This document shows positions 26,643-31,258 of a stretch of DNA of 31,258 bases, in pieces. Origin of the DNA: Bolinopsis microptera. Taxonomy: Eukaryota > Ctenophora > Tentaculata > Lobata > Bolinopsidae. Within the stretch, counting starts at the first letter, position 1; the number at the start of each line of letters is the position of its first letter. The DNA lies in the NCBI RefSeq assembly GCF_026151205.1, contig NW_026971841.1, positions 1-31,258 of the forward strand. Direction: 5' to 3'. The notes beneath the pieces were generated by a model, which was not told the origin of the DNA, did not search any database, and saw nothing but the letters and a program-made list of their open reading frames with translations. The translations under genes and the position numbers were made by a program.

Positions 26643-27399
26643 ATTGTTATAAAATATTTTTAAAAAGGGCTCATATGGGTATGGCTAGGTGTTGAACCAA
26701 GGCCGAGTGAGAGATCCAACCCCCCCTATAATTTAAAGTGTGACAAAATTAACCACCAATGTTTGAACTTTCAGATAAAGGTTTTACCTATATCCAATTG
26801 ATGTGCCATTTTTGTTGAATAAATGCATATAATTGACCCGAAATAATAGTTTTCATGCAATTCCGATCAATGTTGCAAGCTAAGATAAGTGTTTTTAAAA
26901 AGTCTTCAAAAATACCGATTATTTTGCACTGAATTTAACCATTTTTAGAGGCAACCATATTCGGCTTTTGTAAAGCTTTTTTAGCTGGCCAGGCATGCTG
27001 CATTATCTAGATATATACTACCAGCTCCATTTATATGACCAGGAAAAACCCATTGCCTGAGTCCTTGGTTGCGTCCAGCACATGGTTTAAATCAAGGTCT
27101 AAAAAAAATTTGACCTCTAAACTCTTTTGGTTTTTTGGTCGGTTTTTTTTTTTAAACCGCCATTTCGGCCACCACATTCAGTTGCACTCATCCTTTCTTT
27201 TTTAACAAAATCACTTGTTATCCTTCAGCTATGTCTCATAATCAAATATCAAAGCAAAATAAGGCACCAAAAGTTCGGAGGTTGCTGAATAATGGTTAAT
27301 TTGTGATGGCTTCTGTTGACCGAAGGTCCAAAATAAACATGTTTTAACCACATTTATTTGAGGCCACATCTAAGGTTTTATGGTATTGGGACCATAGCC

Positions 27400-27656
27400 A
27401 AAAGTTTTGGGCAACTGGATGCTGTCCTCTGCTTTTGGAATTATGGTGATATCTCAATGCTGTACCATACTAGGTGGTTAAGTACGCGCGCGCACGCGTA
27501 CAAACATGGTTTTTTGATATACCACAGTTGGTGGTTAACTGTTCTACATCAGACCTGCACTAAAAGTATTGGGCACCATGGTGATGACATAATATATAAA
27601 GAAATTAAGCATAAACTAAATATGTTGGCCTACAGATGGTTAAGTACGCGCGCGCA
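27400..27656 (+). repeat. Diverged tandem duplication, 162-bp period
   Basis: The 20-mer TGGTTAAGTACGCGCGCGCA occurs exactly at 27475-27494 and 27637-27656, a spacing of 162 bp. Upstream of each copy, AAAAGT followed by a near-identical TTGGGCA occurs at 27400 and 27562, also 162 bp apart. Two independent anchors with the same offset indicate a duplicated unit of 162 bp whose middle has diverged. Each copy ends in alternating CG (a Z-DNA-prone sequence). No coding role is apparent. Confidence 0.65.
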
Positions 27657-27876
27657 TACACTATAACATAAACATATAAACCACTACACAGACAACATTT
27701 ATTAAATTTTTTAATTTCCTTCTTCAACTATGTGTCAATGAACCATTTTCATTCAATAATGACCATCAATTTTAACTGTACTACTCATATCTTCACTGTA
27801 CTAAGGGTTTGGGTGTTGGAGGTATGACAAAATGTCCACTAACAAATCAGTCATATTTCGACTACTTAACCACCTA
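27471..27876. repeat. 14-bp inverted repeat bounding about 400 bp
   Basis: TAGGTGGTTAAGTA at 27471-27484 recurs as its exact reverse complement at 27863-27876. The interval could be a small palindromic element or a remnant of a miniature transposon, but I find no flanking target duplication. The core GGTGGTTAA also occurs at 27530 and 27992 on the plus strand and at 26749 on the minus strand, so the pair may simply belong to a locally dispersed repeat. Confidence 0.5.
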
Positions 27877-28103
27877 ACTCAGCACCAAAATGTTCTGAGA
27901 TTTTTTTCGTTGCACTATCATCAAGCTATGACATTTTTGAACCTATGTAAATATCCAAATTACTAGAATTCATAATCTGTGATTTTTAAGGGGTGGTTAA
28001 ATGCTTCAAAGTGGTGTATTTCAAATTTTCCCCAGATTTGCTGCTATTGCTGTAAAATTAAGATCTAAACAATTACTACCCTTCAAAATATTAATAAAAA
28101 TGT

Positions 28104-28164
28104 TTATGTAACAAAATATTTGACTTGTTATGTAACAAAATATATTTGTTATGTAACAAAATAT
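28104..28164. repeat. Three copies of a 16-bp repeat
   Basis: TTATGTAACAAAATAT occurs exactly at 28104-28119, 28128-28143 and 28149-28164, giving periods of 24 and 21 bp. It lies about 220 bp beyond the stop codon of the minus-strand LINE relic, where the 3' end of that element would be expected. Several non-LTR families end in short tandem repeats in place of poly-A, so this may be the 3' tail. That role is inferred. Confidence 0.75.
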
Positions 28165-28384
28165 CTTGACGTTTCAAAATGAAACTGAGGTTGAAGATGC
28201 AGTTACAAAAGGCCGCTGGTTCTCAATGGTTACTGAAACAAACTTTATCCAAAATAAAAGTTGTAAAGCAGTCCTTATCTGCTTTCCTGTGAACTAAACA
28301 GCTCAAATGGAAAATCTCATTCCCTTGTTACTACTTTATCATAATAGTAGCAAAATTAGCAAAATTAATTGCTATAATAAATCC

Positions 28385-28745
28385 TTATCTTTTCGAAAAA
28401 TGTATCTTTCGCTTAAGATTTAGCCCCTCGCTTTCTACAATTTTAACACACGCACTTATAATTATATCTTCCCTTGAACAGTTCAGTATGATGGAGCCCT
28501 GCTTAGTTGCTAGATTGACCATCGACCTACCGCTGTTACACAGGGTGATGATTCGTTCCGCTTGACATTGTAGATTCGTGTCCACAAGCTCACAACTTGA
28601 TAATAGGTGCAGTGCTGTTTGCTCATCCGAGCCACAGATGCATAGCGGAGAGGCCACTGCTCTGACAACTCTGAAGAGAAACGAGTTCAGTAGATTGTTC
28701 TTGTACATGAGACTCATAACCAATACTTCCACTTCGCGGCTCACT
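28385..28745 (-). pseudogene. Non-LTR retrotransposon ORF, C-terminal piece with CCHC knuckle
   Basis: The frame runs from the left copy of the 8-bp target duplication to a TAA at 28385. It encodes the last part of a LINE-type ORF2 protein, which in intact elements provides reverse transcriptase for target-primed insertion. The visible landmark is a cysteine-histidine motif of the form C-X1-C-X8-H-X4-C (about 28642 down to 28592; CICGSD...LHLLSSC), typical of the region C-terminal to the reverse transcriptase in many LINE clades. Before it lies a hydrophobic, Arg-containing stretch (VLVMSLMYKNNLLNSFLFR) like the segment that normally precedes this knuckle. The upstream part of the same protein continues at 29002-29444 after a transposon insertion. 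The catalytic domain is absent from the window, so the copy is dead. The LINE clade cannot be fixed. Confidence 0.8.
28738..28745. repeat. Left target-site duplication of the hAT element
   Basis: GGCTCACT immediately precedes the element and is identical to the copy at 28994-29001. Eight base pairs is the length characteristic of hAT-superfamily insertion. Confidence 0.92.
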
Positions 28746-28993
28746 AAGTGGCGTAACAAAGGGCCCCGCTGACCCCGCTGTGCAGGGGGGCACCATCTTA
28801 GGGGGGCCCCAAATCGTCGTTTGAATGTGGGACAATTTCGAAAACTTAACTAAAGTACTAGAGATTTTACCGGCGTATCCTCTAAAATCACCTAATTTGT
28901 TCAATTTTAGGGAGGGGCACCAAAAGGGGAGGTGGCGCCTACAGGGGGGCGCCTTTTCGGCGGGGGGCGCCAACAGGCAACATTATGCCACTG
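28746..28993. mobile_element. Non-autonomous hAT-superfamily element (MITE), 248 bp
   Basis: The left end reads AAGTGGCGTAAC and the right end, reverse-complemented, CAGTGGCATAAT. Both are close to the CAGTGGCGTAAC terminus common among hAT transposons, and an exact 8-bp duplication (GGCTCACT) flanks the element. Inside, near both ends, are G-rich blocks with the pattern GGGGGGCACC or GGGGGGCGCC, the kind of sub-terminal repeats to which hAT transposases bind. At 248 bp the element is far too short to encode a transposase, so it must have been mobilised in trans. It sits inside the LINE ORF, so it is the younger insertion. The perfect duplication suggests recent movement, while mismatches between the terminal repeats suggest family divergence or some age. 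Orientation is arbitrary because there is no ORF. Confidence 0.9.
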
Positions 28994-29001
28994 GGCTCAC
29001 T
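28994..29001. repeat. Right target-site duplication of the hAT element
   Basis: GGCTCACT, identical to 28738-28745. In the minus-strand LINE frame both copies are read in the same phase (Val-Ser codons GTG AGC), which shows that the host ORF was continuous before the insertion. Confidence 0.92.
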
Positions 29002-29444
29002 CCAAAGGGGATAGGAAGGGGGTTGCAGGAGACTCTTGGAATATCAGACCATCCTTCCATAAGTAGTAGGTTTTGTAGACTTTCTTGCCAAAGCAGCTCT
29101 GTGAATTGCTGTATCATTCCCTTGGTGTACTTGTAAGTCTTTGGGGATAGTAGCAGAATGTGGTCCAGGTTTCTGTGGTTGATTTCACTAAGGTCACAGG
29201 CCTGAACTTCTGTGTTAAAATGTTCTGCTTTCCATTGTAGGAACTTCTGCACCTCTCGGAGATGACAGAGCACTGTTGGGTTCTTTTCATTTAGCTGAGT
29301 TTTCACAAAGTCATAGTGCATGTCATTCGAGTCATGGAGAACCTTGAGGTAGTGTTTGATCGAGATTATTCTTCCCAAAGTTTGGAGTGGTGGCACACCC
29401 AGAATGACTTCAAGAATGGCCCCAATTAGACGAGATAATTTAGC
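29002..29444 (-). pseudogene. Non-LTR retrotransposon ORF, post-RT piece, 5'-truncated
   Basis: This is the upstream half of the interrupted LINE ORF. It opens with a segment containing GAILEVILGVPPLQTLG, which matches the common pattern after the reverse transcriptase domain of LINE proteins (a short helix, then Leu-Gly-x-Pro-Pro-Leu). It continues through about 130 residues of helical, charged sequence with a Trp-rich patch (ELLWQESLQNLLLMEGW). The frame is open but starts without its own start codon in context, and the homology fades at about 29444, where 5S-like sequence begins. That is what 5' truncation during LINE insertion produces. The frame joins the C-terminal piece once the 248-bp element and one 8-bp duplication are discounted, giving 267 codons plus stop. 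No RT catalytic motif (such as the Asp-Asp pair) lies in the window. Confidence 0.75.
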
Positions 29445-29553
29445 ATGCTGACCTCGTGGGATATTACAATTATACCCGTTCTGATCTCAGAAGTAGGTTA
29501 GTACTTAAACCAAAGGCAGTTGGCAAAAGGAGCTAGTTGCCTGTAAGAGCTTT
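29443..29553 (+). pseudogene. 5S rRNA-like relic
   Basis: When aligned by position to the well-known vertebrate 5S rRNA, TCTGATCTCAGAAG at 29480-29493 falls at residues 38-51 and differs from the 5S sequence at one base. The relic starts with GCATGCTGAC where 5S has GCCTACGGCC-like sequence, with exactly 51 bases to the end of the GAAG. After a deletion of about 16 bases, GGTTAGTACTT (29496-29506) matches 5S exactly, and the end GCCTGTAAGAGCTTT resembles the 5S 3' end. The deletion removes the internal box A of the polymerase III promoter and box C is degenerate, so transcription as 5S is unlikely. It could be a 5S pseudogene, the head of a 5S-derived SINE, or (less likely) a chance match. 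It abuts the truncated edge of the LINE. Confidence 0.45.
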
Positions 29554-29694
29554 ACTAGCACCCGATTTACTACCTTTGGGGCACACACCTAGGCCTAAAA
29601 CCAGCCGAACACAAAATAGAATATTGACGCTAGTGGATGGATTGATTCCTAGGACATTTATCAGCACGCAGCACTAATGGGGGGGGGGTGTCAT

Positions 29695-29718
29695 GTCCGT
29701 CTATGTCCGCCTATGTCC
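29695..29718 (-). repeat. Inverted copy of the 20-bp minisatellite unit
   Basis: Read on the minus strand, these 24 bases match the start of the minisatellite at 29760-29783 at 20 of 24 positions. The 41 bases between (29719-29759) would form the loop of a hairpin. This is an isolated inverted unit facing the array. Confidence 0.7.
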
Positions 29719-29759
29719 TGTCCTTTTTGGATTCTATGAGACAACGGACGTGTTTTTTG

Positions 29760-29899
29760 GGACATTGGCGGACTCGGACGGACATTGGCGGACTCGGACG
29801 GACATTGGCGGACTCGGACGGACATTGGCGGACCCGGACGGACATTGGCGGACTTGGATGGACATTGGTGGACATTAGCGGACATTGGTGGACATTAGC
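29760..29899 (+). repeat. 20-bp minisatellite, seven units
   Basis: Seven consecutive units of exactly 20 bp. The first three are identical (GGACATTGGCGGACTCGGAC). Units four and five carry one and three substitutions. Units six and seven are identical to each other (GGACATTGGTGGACATTAGC) and form a second variant. Each unit is itself built from two related 10-bp halves starting with GGAC. A frame across the array is open (repeated Thr/Asp/Ile/Gly), but only because 20 bp units change phase without stops. No gene is implied. Confidence 0.95.
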
Positions 29900-31232
29900 G
29901 GACTGAGGACTGAAGAGTACTGAAGAGTACTGAAGAGTACTGAGGAGGATGGCTGAGAAGGATGGCTGAGGAGGATGGTCTGAGGAGGATGACTGAGGAG
30001 GATGACTGAGGAGGATGACTGAGAGGGGAGGAGAAGGATCCAGGAAGACCCAGGAGGAGGAGGAGGACCCAGAGAGGACCTAGGAGGAGGAGGAAGGAGA
30101 ACTGAGGAGGAGTGACTGAGGAGGAGGAGGACTGAGGAGGAGGACTGAGAAGGAGGGAGGACTCAGGAGGATGCTGAGGAGGATGGCTGAGGAAGATGAC
30201 TGAGAGGGAGGAGGAGGAGGAAGAGGAGGAAGAGGACTGAGGATGAGGAGGAGAAGGACTGAGGAGGAGAAGGAGGACCCAGGAGGAGGAGGACCCAGGA
30301 GGAGGAGGACTGGGAGGAGGACCCAGGAAAAGGCCCCAGGAGGAGGAGGAGGACTGGGGAGGAGGAGAACTGTTGAGGACTGAATGAGGAGGACTGAGGA
30401 CGAGGAGGAAGAGTAGGAGGAGGACTGAGGAGGGGAGGAGGAAGAGGACTGGGGAGGATCAGGAAGACCCAGGAGGACCCAGGAGGGAGGAGGGAGGAGG
30501 AGGAGGACCCAGGAGGAGGAGGAGGACTGAGGAGGAGGACTGACGATGACTGAGAGGAGGAGGACTGAGGAGTACTGAGGAGGATGGCTGAGGAGGATGG
30601 CTGGGGAAGTATGGCTGAGGGAGGATGACTGAGGAGGCTGACTAGAGGAGGAGGAGGAGGACTCAGGAGGGAGGACTCAGAAGGAAGAGGAGGAGACTCA
30701 GGAGGAGGACTCAGGAGGAGGACTGAGGAGAACTGAGGAGGAGGAGGAGGAGGAGGACTGAATAGGAGGAGGAGAAGGAGGGGGACTGGAGAGGACTGGG
30801 AGGAGGAGGACTGATGAGAAGGATGAGGAGGAGGACCCAGGAGGAGGAGGACTGAGGACCGAGGAGGAAGAGGAGGAGGATGAAGAGGAGGAGGAGGACC
30901 CTAGGAGGAGGACTGAGGAGGAGGACTGAGGAGGACTGAGGAGACTGAGGAGGATGGATGAGGAGGATGACTGAGAGGGAAGAGGAGGAGGAGGAGGAGG
31001 ACTGAGGAGACTGAGAAGGAGGAGGAGGAGGAGGGAGGACTGAATAGAGGAGAGGAGGGGGACTGAGGAGGACTGAGGAGGAGGATGGAGGACTGAAGAG
31101 AAGGATGAGAGGAGGACTGAGGAGGACTGAGACTGAGGAGGAAGAGGAGGAGGATGAAGAGGAGGAGGAGGACCCAGGAGGAGGACCCAGGAGGAGGACC
31201 CAGGAGGAGGACTCAGGAGGAGGAGGAGGACT
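29900..31232 (+). repeat. Purine-rich GGA/CTGAGGA satellite
   Basis: About 1.3 kb of the + strand is almost entirely G and A, punctuated by CT in GGACTGAGG and by C in GGACCCAGG. It begins with three exact copies of TGAAGAGTAC (29911-29940). Longer matches recur at a regular offset: a 41-base match at 30861 and 31135 (274 bp apart), ACTGAATA at 30757 and 31039 (282 bp), and GAGAAGGATGAG at 30816 and 31098 (282 bp). There is therefore a higher-order unit near 280 bp. Frequent TGA triplets rule out a long + strand protein. Such mirror-rich purine DNA can adopt triplex forms and is hard to assemble. Confidence 0.9.
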
Positions 31233-31258
31233 GGGGGGGGGGGGGGGGGGGGGGGGGG
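31233..31258. repeat. Poly-G at the window edge (26 G)
   Basis: The purine satellite runs directly into 26 consecutive G up to the last base given. It may be a real G tract cut by the window, or the artefactual end of a read or contig. Confidence 0.85.

Larger units (their letters stand above)
25451..28100. other. AT-rich intergenic or intronic DNA
   Basis: The sequence becomes ordinary AT-rich eukaryotic DNA over the first few hundred bases. No protein domain is visible. The 102-codon frame at 27358-27666 depends on repeated sequence (both copies of the CG-alternating repeat translate to the same RWLSTRAH string) and is not a convincing gene. The content I can support is poly-A/poly-T tracts, short inverted repeats and the dispersed GGTGGTTAA repeats listed separately. 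Confidence 0.6.

Noticed and set aside
26690-26735. Possible tRNA-derived SINE head (minus strand contains GGTTCAACACC, a good polymerase III box B).
   Set aside because: No convincing box A at the required distance and no cloverleaf could be drawn, so one box alone is not enough.
27358-27666. 102-codon plus-strand frame with a repeated RWLSTRAH string.
   Set aside because: The repetition is the translation of the 162-bp DNA repeat. The rest has no recognisable features.
29760-29899. CRISPR array, because of the regular short repeats.
   Set aside because: The units are directly adjacent without spacers, and the context is eukaryotic repeat DNA without cas genes.
29688-29906. Open frames on both strands across the minisatellite, suggesting a repeat protein.
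   Set aside because: A 20-bp unit without stop triplets opens several frames on both strands at once. There is no flanking coding sequence.

Overview
This window looks like a piece of a eukaryotic, probably invertebrate metazoan, nuclear genome assembly. About 26 kb of its 31 kb appears to be poor-quality or low-complexity sequence. The case for a eukaryote is the decayed LINE-type (non-LTR) retrotransposon ORF, the small hAT-type DNA transposon with an 8-bp target duplication, the 5S-rRNA-like stretch, the minisatellite and the long purine satellite. There are no bacterial operons, Shine-Dalgarno-spaced genes or phage genes. The species cannot be named from the sequence.

Positions 1 to about 26,000 hold no gene that I can support. 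The stretch is dominated by short homopolymer runs, and every open frame is short, broken and of homopolymer-biased composition. Both ends (1-930 and about 23,720-25,450) are almost pure runs of A, T, C and G. Between them, runs of C (with A) dominate the + strand up to about 16.5 kb, and runs of G (with T) dominate from about 19 to 23.7 kb. That strand switch, together with long G or C tracts at 9,943, 11,073, 16,015, 17,207 and 21,427, points to unpolished long-read sequence or a sequencing artefact. It does not point to genes.

From about 26,000 onward the sequence looks normal. 26,000-28,100 is AT-rich and non-coding. It contains recurring copies of the 9-mer GGTGGTTAA in both orientations, a pair of 20-bp repeats with CG-alternating ends spaced 162 bp apart, and three copies of a 16-bp repeat. 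From 29,444 down to 28,385 on the minus strand lies the C-terminal part of a non-LTR retrotransposon protein, ending in a C-X1-C-X8-H-X4-C zinc knuckle. A 248-bp non-autonomous hAT element (28,746-28,993) interrupts it. Removing the element and one copy of its 8-bp duplication leaves a single open frame of 267 codons plus stop. The truncated upstream edge of the LINE abuts a 5S-rRNA-like relic (29,443-29,553).

The last 1.6 kb is repeat DNA: seven exact-length 20-bp minisatellite units (29,760-29,899) preceded by an inverted copy of the unit, then about 1.3 kb of GGA/CTGAGG purine satellite with a higher-order period near 280 bp, ending in 26 G at the window edge. I found no new defence, CRISPR or biosynthetic system. 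The most instructive structure is the nested transposon stack at 28.4-29.6 kb.
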